Positions 7,042-15,270 of a stretch of 27,044 bases of DNA are shown piece by piece. Every line of letters begins with the position of its first letter. The first letter of the stretch is position 1. Below the pieces are notes generated by a model that searched no databases, was not told where the DNA came from, and was given only the letters and a program-made list of their open reading frames with translations. Origin of the DNA: Flemingiibacterium sp045579105 (GTDB lineage: Bacteria; Bacillota; Clostridia; Oscillospirales; CAG-272); contig JAZNLM010000080.1 in NCBI GenBank assembly GCA_045579105.1, positions 1-27,044 on the forward strand. Reading direction: 5' to 3'. The translations under genes were made by a program, and so were the position numbers.

Positions 7042-7657
7042 ACTTATACTTTCGTGAGAACTCACAGCCGCAGAAATCCTGACGGTACAGACCGTACTCC
7101 TGTGAAAGCTCAATGGAGCGCTTGTATCCTTCACGTTTCTTAAAATCGGAAAAAAGCCATTTTAAACCATATTCATCTGCAAGTTCCTCACCGATTTCGT
7201 TGAGCTTTGCCGCGTTTTTATGAGGACTTACCGTGAGCGTAGTGGCAAAATAATCGTATTCATCAGCATGCTCTGTCATATAACGCGCGGTCGCATCAAG
7301 GCGCTCTCTGTAGCATAAAAAGCAGCGTTCACCGCCCTCAGCAAGATTTTCATATCCACTCGTAAATGCGTAAAAACGCTCGGGCGCATAATCACTTATA
7401 ACAAGCTCTATCTTCTTTTCGTGCGGCATCTGCGAAATGAGTCTTTCAAGCTCGTCGGCACGTTTTTTGTACTCGAGCACATCTGTAATATTGGGATTAT
7501 AGAAATATACAGTTATGTCAAAATACTGTGTAAGATACTCAAGCACGTAACTCGAGCAGGGCGCGCAGCACGCGTGCAGGAGCAGGTGCGGAGTAATATC
7601 TCTCGATTTTATTTTTTTTAGTTCGTTATCGAGAAGTAACTGATAATTTATTTTCAT
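7028..7657 (-). CDS. queH: Epoxyqueuosine reductase QueH
   Basis: 209 residues from the ATG at 7657; a GTG three codons earlier is possible but sits one base from the AAGAAG ribosome site. The family's cysteine motifs are all present: HACCAPCSSY near the N-terminus, CFLCYRERL in the middle and FCGCEFS near the C-terminus, which hold an iron-sulfur cluster and a further metal site. The enzyme performs the last step of queuosine synthesis in tRNAs with GUN anticodons (Tyr, His, Asn, Asp), reducing epoxyqueuosine, and is the cobalamin-free replacement for QueG common in anaerobic Firmicutes. No other queuosine gene is in the window. It heads a two-gene unit with the DUF45 peptidase; its own promoter, in the 86 bp shared with the divergent SGNH gene, is not obvious. 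Confidence 0.93.
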   Translation of the reverse strand: MKINYQLLLDNELKKIKSRDITPHLLLHACCAPCSSYVLEYLTQYFDITVYFYNPNITDVLEYKKRADELERLISQMPHEKKIELVISDYAPERFYAFTSGYENLAEGGERCFLCYRERLDATARYMTEHADEYDYFATTLTVSPHKNAAKLNEIGEELADEYGLKWLFSDFKKREGYKRSIELSQEYGLYRQDFCGCEFSRKYKYGND

Positions 7658-7674
7658 AATTTCCACACTTCTTG

Positions 7675-7703
7675 TTGAAAGTTGTTTTTGTTTGTGCTAT
7701 AAT
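7675..7703 (+). promoter_or_regulatory. Promoter of the SGNH hydrolase gene
   Basis: -35 TTGAAA (7675-7680), 17-bp spacer, -10 TATAAT (7698-7703) with extended TG. Predicted start near 7710, 34 nt before the TTG start codon. Confidence 0.75.
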
Positions 7704-7743
7704 TAAATGTAGTACAGAATTATGACGAAAGGAGGCACACCGC

Positions 7744-8742
7744 TTGAAAAATCGAACTACAGAGCAACTGCATCCGTTAAACAAGCAACCAACCGTTCAA
7801 ATAGCAAACCCAAGCACAACTGGCTCAGTAAAATTTGCAAATGCTCCGCAAAAATCAAATACAGCTTCAATTTTGCTGAAAACTGTAATATCTTTAGTAG
7901 CAATTATCGTAACAGCGGTCACTGTACCATCCTTGTTCGTTAATTTTAACTTCACATATATTGAATGTGAAACTCCCGTAAGCGCTTCACTCTGTGAAAC
8001 AGCCATCACCGAAGCACTTGTTTCGGAAAACAACATTCCAAAGCCCGTATTCACATCTGAATATTATGATTTTGAGAGTCCCGTTCCCGAGAGAACTCCC
8101 GTCAGCTTCAATTATTTTAATGAGACTGTGTTCATCGGCGACTCCCGAACAAAGGGACTGATTTTACTTTCGGATATAAAGCCTAACTACGATTTTTCGG
8201 CATCAGGCCTTAACGTGGGTTCTCTCAACTCCAAAGCTTACATCCGCATGGAAGACGAGGAAACAAATGAGCTTCACGAATACACAGTATTCGAAGCGCT
8301 CCAGCGAGAGAGTGGGAATTACAACGCCGTTTATATAGCGACGGGCCTTAACGAGCTTGGTTGGAGTCCCGAAGGATATATGGCGGCATTTGACACATTC
8401 GTCAAAAATGTCCGCGCTGTCACGGACGTTCCGATATACGTTCAGCTGGTAATCCCCGTTACACAGCGTTCCTCAAGAACAACACTCTACGGCATCACCA
8501 ATGAAAAGTGCTTTATATTCAATAGGCTTATTCGCGACTATGTTGCAAAAAATGAGTTGTTTATGCTCGATCCCCTGTCGCTGTTCACGCTTGAGGACGG
8601 AACTCTGTCAAATGAATACACCGACGACGGCATACATCTTCACAGAAATGCCTGCGGTATACTTGCGGAGTATTACAGAACTCACGTAGTGGATATCTAC
8701 GCATATAAAAACACTTGTCCGACGGAAAGCACTGAACAATAA
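7744..8742 (+). CDS. Membrane-anchored SGNH/GDSL-type hydrolase
   Basis: 332 residues with a TTG start, chosen for the perfect AAAGGAGG (7728-7735) 8 nt upstream. A cytoplasmic, polar N-terminus (1-40) is followed by one membrane helix (about 41-65), so the catalytic part lies outside. SGNH motifs: block I FIGDSR with nucleophile Ser134, block III-like TGLNELG with Asn203, and block V DDGIHL with Asp295 and His298. Related proteins in Clostridia are taken to be esterases acting on acetylated cell-wall or surface polysaccharide; the substrate here is inferred only. It is monocistronic, with its own promoter and terminator. Confidence 0.85.
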   Translation: MKNRTTEQLHPLNKQPTVQIANPSTTGSVKFANAPQKSNTASILLKTVISLVAIIVTAVTVPSLFVNFNFTYIECETPVSASLCETAITEALVSENNIPKPVFTSEYYDFESPVPERTPVSFNYFNETVFIGDSRTKGLILLSDIKPNYDFSASGLNVGSLNSKAYIRMEDEETNELHEYTVFEALQRESGNYNAVYIATGLNELGWSPEGYMAAFDTFVKNVRAVTDVPIYVQLVIPVTQRSSRTTLYGITNEKCFIFNRLIRDYVAKNELFMLDPLSLFTLEDGTLSNEYTDDGIHLHRNACGILAEYYRTHVVDIYAYKNTCPTESTEQ

Positions 8743-8746
8743 ATAC

Positions 8747-8784
8747 ATTCCCTTGAAACGACCTTCGGGTTATTTCAAGGGAAT
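8747..8784. terminator. Bidirectional terminator
   Basis: A 12-bp stem (ATTCCCTTGAAA, 8747-8758, with 8773-8784) is topped by an inner ACC-TTCG-GGT hairpin with the stable TTCG loop. T-rich tracts follow on both sides, serving the SGNH gene and the convergent ruvX operon. Confidence 0.8.
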
Positions 8785-8788
8785 TTCT

Positions 8789-9205
8789 TTACCTTTTTGA
8801 GTCAAGGTAATTCTGAAGTATTATTTGCGCAGAAAGCGTATCTATTGCTGCCTTGCGCTTTTTACCGCGTGTATCGGTAAAGTTGAGTATCTGATGCGCC
8901 GCCATTGTACTGCAGCGCTCGTCAAACATCTCTATAGGGAGTCCAGTAACCTCTCCGAGCGCATTGGCAAACTCCTTAGCGTGTTCCGCGCGAGGACCAT
9001 GCGTGCCATTCATATTAACAGGAAGTCCGACGACTATCCTTGCTACGCCGTACTCCTTCGCCTTTTCGGCAACAAGCTCCACAGTTTTTGGCATATAGCT
9101 TGAATTAACGTAGCCGATCCCGTTGGCAAGCATGCCGAGAAGATCGGAAACGGCAAGCCCCGTGCGCTGATCACCAAAGTCAACGCCTAAAATTCTTTCT
9201 TTCAT
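8789..9205 (-). CDS. ruvX: RuvX/YqgF, putative pre-16S rRNA nuclease
   Basis: 138 residues, the usual length. It has the RuvC-like fold markers: VDFGDQRTGLAVSD at the N-terminus (Asp9), IVVGLPVNMNGTHGP in the middle, then FDERCSTMAA and the closing AIDTLSAQIIL acidic site. The family processes the 5' end of 16S rRNA precursors in E. coli; Holliday-junction resolution is the older, less supported proposal. It is the last gene of the operon, starting 2 nt after the ribokinase-like stop, and ends at the terminator at 8784-8747. In many Firmicutes it neighbours alaS and a DUF965 gene; neither is here. Confidence 0.93.
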   Translation of the reverse strand: MKERILGVDFGDQRTGLAVSDLLGMLANGIGYVNSSYMPKTVELVAEKAKEYGVARIVVGLPVNMNGTHGPRAEHAKEFANALGEVTGLPIEMFDERCSTMAAHQILNFTDTRGKKRKAAIDTLSAQIILQNYLDSKR

Positions 9206-9207
9206 AG

Positions 9208-10143
9208 TTACAGTATAATTCCGTTTCTTTCAATAAATGCGTCAACCTGTCTTGCAGTGGGAAGCGAAGTGGATGCGCCCTCACGGCTTACAACTATAGC
9301 GCCGACAGCATTTGCGTATTTTACCGCACGGACGATATCGCCCGTTTTTATATACTCATGAGTCATAGCCGCGGTAAAGGCATCGCCTGCGGCCGTAGTG
9401 TCAACAACGTCACATTCGTACGCCGAAACAAGCTGTGAGCGTCTGCCGTCGTGTATATAAGCACCGCGAGCACCAAGCTTTATAACCACGTACTTCGTAT
9501 CAACTCGCTTCATGAGCATATCTGCCGCACGAAGGCAATCTGTAGCATTATTCGGCATAATACCCGTGAGCGCGAAGGTTTCGCTCTCGTTAGGAGAAAT
9601 AACCTCAAGCGGACTTAAGAGGTCGAGCGGAAAGTCTGGTCTGGCTGCGCCCGTGTCGAGAAACACGGGAATGTTTTTCTTCTTTGCGAATTTTGTTGCC
9701 GCAATTATCGCCTCATCCGGAATTTCCATCTGTACGAATACCGCATCAGGAAGACAAGTCATAGCATCTTCAACGTCATCCGAGGTGAGATTATTGTTAG
9801 CACCGGGGTAAACGATGATGCGGTTAGCTCCGCTTTCCTCAACGATTATAGAAGCAAGTCCTGTCGCTGCGCTTCTGTCGTTTTGGAGAAAACGGGTATC
9901 AATGCCCTCGTCATTATAAAGTGCACGAAGTTGCTGCGCGTGCGTATCACTTCCGAGCCTTGCGCAGAATATACTGTCCGCCCCAAGACGCGCCAAAGCA
10001 AGCGCCGCATTAGCGCCCTTACCGCCCGGCACATAGGAATATCCTCGCGGCTCGATAACAGTCTGTCCCGCCGCGGGAAGTTTCCCCACCTTCATAACGA
10101 AATCAATATTGGCGGAGCTTACGACAAGGATTCTTTTTTTCAC
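9208..10143 (-). CDS. rbsK: PfkB-family sugar kinase, ribokinase-like
   Basis: 311 residues, of ribokinase length. It shows the glycine-rich sugar-binding motif PGGKGANAA (39-47), the SPNESE motif (183-188) and the C-terminal signature DTTAAGDAF with catalytic base Asp254. It should phosphorylate ribose or a related sugar or nucleoside in the cytoplasm. No ribose transporter or RbsD lies nearby, so ribose as substrate rests on family resemblance only. The start is a GTG preceded by GGGGAGGTGAG, a near-perfect ribosome site inside the 18-nt gap after the purM-like gene. Confidence 0.85.
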   Translation of the reverse strand: MKKRILVVSSANIDFVMKVGKLPAAGQTVIEPRGYSYVPGGKGANAALALARLGADSIFCARLGSDTHAQQLRALYNDEGIDTRFLQNDRSAATGLASIIVEESGANRIIVYPGANNNLTSDDVEDAMTCLPDAVFVQMEIPDEAIIAATKFAKKKNIPVFLDTGAARPDFPLDLLSPLEVISPNESETFALTGIMPNNATDCLRAADMLMKRVDTKYVVIKLGARGAYIHDGRRSQLVSAYECDVVDTTAAGDAFTAAMTHEYIKTGDIVRAVKYANAVGAIVVSREGASTSLPTARQVDAFIERNGIIL

Positions 10144-10161
10144 ACGCTCACCTCCCCAAAA

Positions 10162-11328
10162 TCAATACTCGTAGGTGTTTCCTTTGTCAATAATAGTAAC
10201 GTGATTCTTTCCGTCAGCCGACTTTTCGCAACGTCCGACAATCTTTGCTTCAACTCCGAACTTCTTTGCAGTGTCAATCATAAATTGTGCATCAGCAGCA
10301 TCGCAGTAAAGCTCCATTCTGTGGCCCATATTAAACACCTGATACATTTCCTTATCTCCGATATCCGCGTTCTTCCAGATAGCCGCAAAAAGCGGTGGGG
10401 TATCGAAAAGGTTGTCCTTGATGTAGTGAATGCCTGCGCCAAAGTTCTTACACTTTGCCTGTCCGCCGCCGGTGCAGTGGATCATGCCGTGTACTGCGGA
10501 ACGCTTTTCGTCAAGGATAGCCTTGATGATAGGCGCGTATGTACGTGTAGGCGAAAGAATAGCGTCAACAACGGAAACGTCAGTGCCGGGAAGGATATCG
10601 TTCACACCGTAGGTGCCGCAGTAAACCTTTGACTCATCGATAGTGTTTGAGTAAGTTTCGGGATACTTAGCCGCATACTCATGTGAGAGCATAAGGTGAC
10701 GTGCCGCAGTAAGACCGTTACTACCCATGCCTGCATTGTATGCCTTTTCATAGTCTGCCTTGCCGTAGGAAGCGAAGCCTACGATAACGTCGCCAGCCTT
10801 GATATTGTCGCAATCGATAACATCACTGCGCTTCAGTCTTACAAAGAAGGTGGAGTCTACGATAAGGGTGTTGACAAGGTCGCCAACGTCTGCAGTTTCG
10901 CCTCCGGACATAGTTATGCCAACGCCGTACTTGCCGAGCATTTCGCAAAACTCAGTATAACCGTCGATAACAGCCTTTATAGCTTCGCCACTGACACGGT
11001 GAGCATTACGGCCGATGGTGTTAGAGAGAACGAAGCCGTCAGTTGCACCGATGCAGAGAAGATCGTCAAGATTCATTACAACGGAGTCCTGTGCAATGTT
11101 GTAGAAAGCGGAAAGATCACCCGTTTCCTTGTATTTGATGTAAGCAAGCGAGGATTTTGTTCCTGCTCCGTCAGCATGCATAGCAGCACAGTATTCTGGA
11201 TCGCCGCAGGGATCGGGAATGATCTTGCAGAATGCGCCGGCAAATACGCCCTTATCCTGCTTCGAAATTGCGCTGTGTACCTCGTCCTTGGTGGCGGAAA
11301 CGCCACGCGATAAATATGCGTCAGACAT
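10162..11328 (-). CDS. purM: PurM-like AIR synthase (phosphoribosylformylglycinamidine cyclo-ligase)
   Basis: 388 residues, about 40 longer than the usual bacterial PurM. The opening SRGVSATKDEVHSAI, HADGAGTKSSL (51-61), MNLDDLLCIGA (85-95), GGETADVGDLV (142-152) and the late YQVFNMGHRMELY are the marks of the long PurM form best known from Bacteroidota. The enzyme closes the imidazole ring (FGAM to AIR, ATP-dependent) in purine synthesis. A strong AAAGGAG precedes the ATG. No other pur gene is in the window, and its operon partners are unrelated. The alternative is a PurM-superfamily relative with another substrate, but the whole-length resemblance makes AIR synthase most likely. Confidence 0.85.
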   Translation of the reverse strand: MSDAYLSRGVSATKDEVHSAISKQDKGVFAGAFCKIIPDPCGDPEYCAAMHADGAGTKSSLAYIKYKETGDLSAFYNIAQDSVVMNLDDLLCIGATDGFVLSNTIGRNAHRVSGEAIKAVIDGYTEFCEMLGKYGVGITMSGGETADVGDLVNTLIVDSTFFVRLKRSDVIDCDNIKAGDVIVGFASYGKADYEKAYNAGMGSNGLTAARHLMLSHEYAAKYPETYSNTIDESKVYCGTYGVNDILPGTDVSVVDAILSPTRTYAPIIKAILDEKRSAVHGMIHCTGGGQAKCKNFGAGIHYIKDNLFDTPPLFAAIWKNADIGDKEMYQVFNMGHRMELYCDAADAQFMIDTAKKFGVEAKIVGRCEKSADGKNHVTIIDKGNTYEY

Positions 11329-11370
11329 TTTTGTATCTCCTTTGATGAATATATTTTAAGTTTAAAATTT

Positions 11371-11916
11371 TTACAGTTCTATCTGCTGTGCCGCGGTGGA
11401 ATTCGGGTAGCAGGTTACGTCGAGAATACGCTGATTTGTGCTTCCGCGAAACTTTAAGTTAAGGTCGCGCTTTGCGTCAACGTAGCGTCCGTCGACGAGA
11501 TAGTTCGTAACCGAGAGCAGTTCGTGCACTGACGGCTCAGTTTCGCACTTCTTTAAAAGCTGCTCATATGTAAATCCGCTGTACGTCATAATGTCAAGCC
11601 CTCGCTCACGCGCTTTCTTTGCGATAACGGCAAGCTCGTGTCCCCACAAAAAGGGTTCACCGCCACTGAAGGTGATACCCTTTATAAGCGGATTTTTTTG
11701 TATGTCCTTCCAAAGCTTTGCCGTTGTGGTCACCTTACCGCCACTATATGCGTGCGACTCGGGATTGTGGCAATTATAGCATTTATGCGGACAGCCCTGT
11801 ACAAATATAACGTATCTGAGCTGCGGTCCGTCAACTATTGATTCGCGTACAACGCCGAAAAGGCGTATAGGCAAATCCTCAATAGGTAAATCGTCGTTTA
11901 AATTCCGTTTCAACAT
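11371..11916 (-). CDS. nrdG: Anaerobic ribonucleotide reductase activating protein
   Basis: 181 residues, a radical-SAM enzyme that generates the glycyl radical on NrdD, allowing deoxynucleotide synthesis without oxygen. The cluster-binding motif is CPHKCYNC (Cys42, Cys46, Cys49), followed by the SAM-binding GGEPF (85-89). The N-terminal GVVRESIVDGPQLRYVIFVQG is typical of NrdG. It starts 2 nt after the stop of the large membrane protein gene with a weak ribosome site, suggesting coupled translation. NrdD, its obligate partner, is not in the window, which is unusual because nrdDG are often adjacent. Confidence 0.92.
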   Translation of the reverse strand: MLKRNLNDDLPIEDLPIRLFGVVRESIVDGPQLRYVIFVQGCPHKCYNCHNPESHAYSGGKVTTTAKLWKDIQKNPLIKGITFSGGEPFLWGHELAVIAKKARERGLDIMTYSGFTYEQLLKKCETEPSVHELLSVTNYLVDGRYVDAKRDLNLKFRGSTNQRILDVTCYPNSTAAQQIEL

Positions 11917-11918
11917 GA

Positions 11919-14900
11919 TTACTCGTTTTCCTTATATCTTCTCTTTGAAAGCACGACAAGAATGACAACCGTTGCGATAGCAACAACCACGCCGAGCGTT
12001 ATCGGCCAATATACCATAAGATTTATACCCGCATCCAAAGTCGCTTTCTTTTGGCGAGTTTTTTCTATAACCCTCGCAAGCGATTCATCGTCATACTCGC
12101 TCGACAGACCGTCTATGCTCTTTATTTTGAGGGTAGCCTTTGACACATCTTTCCCGGACATGAATATCTGAAGGCTCTTTGTATCCTTTAGCCCCTTAAA
12201 CCCGGAGGTGTCAATGTAAATCGTAGTCCATTCGCACACAGGTACGTCGGCTGCTGCTTCGAAGCGTTCGCCCTCGCCCTTCAAAACCACTTTTATTCCA
12301 GCCTTTGGGGCGAGTTCGTGAGAAGATGCGTTTATCTTAAGCGTAATAGCAAGTATGGGCGTGAGGCTTAAATCCTCTGTAATATCAAAATTATGTCCTA
12401 TACCAAGCAAGAAAGCATTCGATGTATCACCCCACTGCGAAGCATCAAGGTTCGCAGAAAGCACGTTACCGTTATCATTTGTAACCCGAAGCTCACCACT
12501 GTAGTAGCTAGGTGAAAGTCCGCCAATACTTGAAATACTGTCAAAACGGTAATAACTGAACGAGCCAAGCGTATTTTTAGGAGCATCAAATCCCGCCTCA
12601 GAGGAAACAAGTCTAATTTTCGGAACTTGTGCCGCATCAAATTTCGATATAACTTCGGCAAAGTCGTCTATGTCTATTTCCATTTTAACTATATTTTCGA
12701 TAGTATAAGCTTTATCGGTGAATATATACTTTACACTGTCGACTATTTCACCAGCACGTGCACCGGTTGCGGCAATATATGCGTCCACATAGTCGCAGAA
12801 GAGTGCGCCGTACGTTCCCAGAACGTAATTCTTTACATTGTCAATCTTTTTGCTTGCAAATGCGAAATATGTGTGGTCAACAAATATTATGTGTTTATCC
12901 GATGCCCCGCTGTTCTCAAGAAGCCACCGAACAGCACCGGCTGTATCAACACTCACAAGCTCACGCGAACTGTCGGCTACGCGGTAAACCTTTTCAAGTG
13001 AAAGCTCCCACGGGAACTGCCCATACTTGGCGGTATGCTCTATAAGGGCAGGAAGATAAATGTCAAGTGCAACTTCGCCGCCGTCAAAATGTTCCTCTGC
13101 CCTATAAAGGTCTGTGAGTGAAACATATAGCTTTGCATCGGGATTTACACGTGCAAGTTCAAAATACAGTGTGCGCAGGCAGTCCGCAGTGTGGTCAACC
13201 ATCTCTGAAAGCGAATTTTGTCCTGCGAAAATGTTTTCGCTATCACCGTACACAACACCAACTATCTTTTTATCAAGCACAAAGTTTTCGGCTATGTATG
13301 CGCCGATTGCCGCAATATAATCACTGCCGTCGCTGTAGCGGTTGACCTTGGAATAATCGACATAAGTATCGTTTGCATAAAATTCGTTAAGTCGCTTGGT
13401 ATCGGTAGCCTTCCAGCCGTAGATGCGCAAAAGCACCTGCACTCCGTCCGCGCCAAGCACATCTGCCTTTGAGGCAATCGACTTAAGATACTCGCCGTCG
13501 AAATAATATGCCTTGCCGCGGTATATATAAGCTGTCGCCTTGCTCTTTTCCACAAACAGTCTTTGTGTGTCAAGCTCAAGCAAGGTAAGCGAAGCGCCAA
13601 CCTCGCTCACAGCCGAAATATCGTTGGACGCAAACGCCTTTGCATCAGGAACGAGTGAAGCCCCCCTCCTTGCCATACTGTCAGCGTTTTGTATGTAAAA
13701 AGGTGCGCAGATGAGGCTGTACTCACCATCCTCCGCAACAGAAACCGCAATAAAGCGGGTGTCAACGCCGTACGTGCCGTCGGAAGGAACACGCCACATC
13801 AGTTCAAAACGTGTTGTCATCTGCGTTTCAACAAGAGGTGTAAGCTGCGAAAGCTCCTCTGCAGTAGGAAGGTCCTTCGCCTCGTGCGCAAATATTGCGA
13901 TATGTCCGTTTCGGTTATCAATAGCCGTTTCCCGGTTTACCTCGCCTGAGAAGGTGACAGTTGTGAGGTCCTCGCTCACAGTACAAGAATTAAGTCTTCC
14001 GCAAGTGGTGTATTCGATAGGTTCGTATGCGCTTATCGCATTTATGGAAACCAGCTCTACTTCGCCTATAGCCGAGTTAAATATCAGCTTTATACTTTGA
14101 AGCTGTGCGGCATCACCAACGAATACCAAATAGTCACAAACGCCCGAATAAGGTTTTATAGGAACTGTTACGATTTTATCTTCGGTGGTAACCTGTGAGT
14201 CAGTGGTGGAATAATGGAGTGTGAGCGTATCGCTTGCGGTATTGTTTGCGAAACGCAAACGCAGACAATTAAGCGAATAATCGGTCTTCGGCGCAAACAC
14301 CTCTGCCTCAAGCGTGAGAATACCGTCCGCTTCGGACACCATTGAGATTTTTGATTTATCCGCATCAAGAATTGCAGAACCGCCCTCTACTCTATAGGAG
14401 TCAAAAAGAAATCTCTGTGTCATATCGCGGTCAACCGGATCGGACACGCAAATATCGTCAACGTAGAAATGTTCTGCCGAACTCCCGGTAAGCGAGGTAT
14501 CCACAGCCACGGCTATTTCAGCCTCAGATATTCTCGCTCTTGCCTCCCACGAACCGATATAAGCCTCAACATGATTCCAACGCCCCCCCTCGATTATCTC
14601 AAGGTGCTCGGTAGTGTCACCATTCTCCGAAACAAGAGTCAGACGTGCAAAGAATACGGCATCGCTGTCAGCGGCAAGCACCGGAGCGTAGATATCAAAG
14701 GATATCTCAAGATATTCGGAAAGATCAAGCGGTTCGGTAAAGCTTGCGCATACTGCTCGTATGCTATCGCGCGGTGCATAGGCACCTATCGCTTCAAGGC
14801 AGGATCGCGCGTATGTATTGCCGCCCTGTTCAAAAGAAACTTCTGTAAGTTTTGTCGAGGAAACATTGTCCCCCGGCAGCCACGATACAGTGTCTTTACC

Positions 14901-15029
14901 GGAAAATCCAGATATTATACGCGCATCATCTGCAACCACATGGGTGACACCGAGTGTAAGCACCAAAACGGCGCATACAACAATCGCACAAACCGTAAAT
15001 ACCCTCGCAATATTCGCTCTTTGAATCAC
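11919..15029 (-). CDS. Large membrane-anchored surface protein, divergent DUF5722-like paralogue
   Basis: 1036 residues from a GTG at 15029, preferred over an ATG at 15104 that would be almost leaderless relative to the promoter; AGAGGG precedes the GTG. One N-terminal hydrophobic segment (about 9-32) acts as signal or anchor, and a C-terminal helix (about 1008-1028) with a KRRYKENE tail anchors the protein with its bulk outside. Between them are beta-rich carbohydrate-binding-like regions (about 35-350), an EDGEYSLICAPFYIQN segment, a TIM-barrel-like region (about 500-800) and another beta-sandwich before the helix. Order and several motifs match the DUF5722-like protein at 20962-23391. At the two positions where that protein has candidate catalytic glutamates, hand alignment gives Val593 and Asp718, so enzymatic activity is doubtful. 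It opens the five-gene operon. Confidence 0.7.
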   Translation of the reverse strand: MIQRANIARVFTVCAIVVCAVLVLTLGVTHVVADDARIISGFSGKDTVSWLPGDNVSSTKLTEVSFEQGGNTYARSCLEAIGAYAPRDSIRAVCASFTEPLDLSEYLEISFDIYAPVLAADSDAVFFARLTLVSENGDTTEHLEIIEGGRWNHVEAYIGSWEARARISEAEIAVAVDTSLTGSSAEHFYVDDICVSDPVDRDMTQRFLFDSYRVEGGSAILDADKSKISMVSEADGILTLEAEVFAPKTDYSLNCLRLRFANNTASDTLTLHYSTTDSQVTTEDKIVTVPIKPYSGVCDYLVFVGDAAQLQSIKLIFNSAIGEVELVSINAISAYEPIEYTTCGRLNSCTVSEDLTTVTFSGEVNRETAIDNRNGHIAIFAHEAKDLPTAEELSQLTPLVETQMTTRFELMWRVPSDGTYGVDTRFIAVSVAEDGEYSLICAPFYIQNADSMARRGASLVPDAKAFASNDISAVSEVGASLTLLELDTQRLFVEKSKATAYIYRGKAYYFDGEYLKSIASKADVLGADGVQVLLRIYGWKATDTKRLNEFYANDTYVDYSKVNRYSDGSDYIAAIGAYIAENFVLDKKIVGVVYGDSENIFAGQNSLSEMVDHTADCLRTLYFELARVNPDAKLYVSLTDLYRAEEHFDGGEVALDIYLPALIEHTAKYGQFPWELSLEKVYRVADSSRELVSVDTAGAVRWLLENSGASDKHIIFVDHTYFAFASKKIDNVKNYVLGTYGALFCDYVDAYIAATGARAGEIVDSVKYIFTDKAYTIENIVKMEIDIDDFAEVISKFDAAQVPKIRLVSSEAGFDAPKNTLGSFSYYRFDSISSIGGLSPSYYSGELRVTNDNGNVLSANLDASQWGDTSNAFLLGIGHNFDITEDLSLTPILAITLKINASSHELAPKAGIKVVLKGEGERFEAAADVPVCEWTTIYIDTSGFKGLKDTKSLQIFMSGKDVSKATLKIKSIDGLSSEYDDESLARVIEKTRQKKATLDAGINLMVYWPITLGVVVAIATVVILVVLSKRRYKENE

Positions 15030-15118
15030 ACCGTCACCGCCCTCTCGCGTTGCAATTTCATACCTTTGCGTACACAAAGCAAAAGCAGTATCATGACACG
15101 CCATATATAGATAATATT

Positions 15119-15147
15119 ATTATATCATTTTTATTTACAAAATGCAA
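15119..15147 (-). promoter_or_regulatory. Promoter of the five-gene operon
   Basis: On the minus strand, -35 TTGCAT (15147-15142), 17-bp spacer, -10 TATAAT (15124-15119), extended TG. The start near 15112 gives an 80-nt leader to the GTG at 15029. Confidence 0.7.
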
Positions 15148-15206
15148 TTGTTTTTTCAATTTTCCCACAAAAAAAATCAGTACGATACATATTTTTTTAA
15201 TAACTG

Positions 15207-15235
15207 TTGCAAATTAGATTTTTTTATGGTACAAT
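15207..15235 (+). promoter_or_regulatory. Promoter of metA
   Basis: -35 TTGCAA (15207-15212), 17-bp spacer, -10 TACAAT (15230-15235), extended TG. The leader is only about 30 nt, too short for a SAM riboswitch or T-box. Confidence 0.75.
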
Positions 15236-15270
15236 TAGTGTAGTTTTGCAAAGACAACGGAGGAACATAT

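Noticed and set aside
9883..10632. A 249-codon open frame on plus across the ribokinase-like and purM-like genes
   Set aside because: It is antisense to two well-recognised genes, has no ribosome site and shows no recognisable domain.
10696..11313. A 205-codon plus-strand frame inside the purM-like gene
   Set aside because: Antisense shadow of a strongly conserved coding region; no ribosome site or family motif.
15030..15104. Longer start (ATG at 15104) of the large surface protein
   Set aside because: It lies about 8 nt from the predicted transcription start with no ribosome site, and would place a polar, Cys-containing stretch before the signal helix.
14469..15110. A 213-codon plus-strand frame opposite the large surface protein gene
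   Set aside because: Cys/Arg-rich nonsense composition, no ribosome site, and the minus strand has promoter, start and domain structure.
15148..15270. SAM riboswitch or T-box before metA
   Set aside because: The leader from the predicted start is only about 30 nt and lacks any conserved element.
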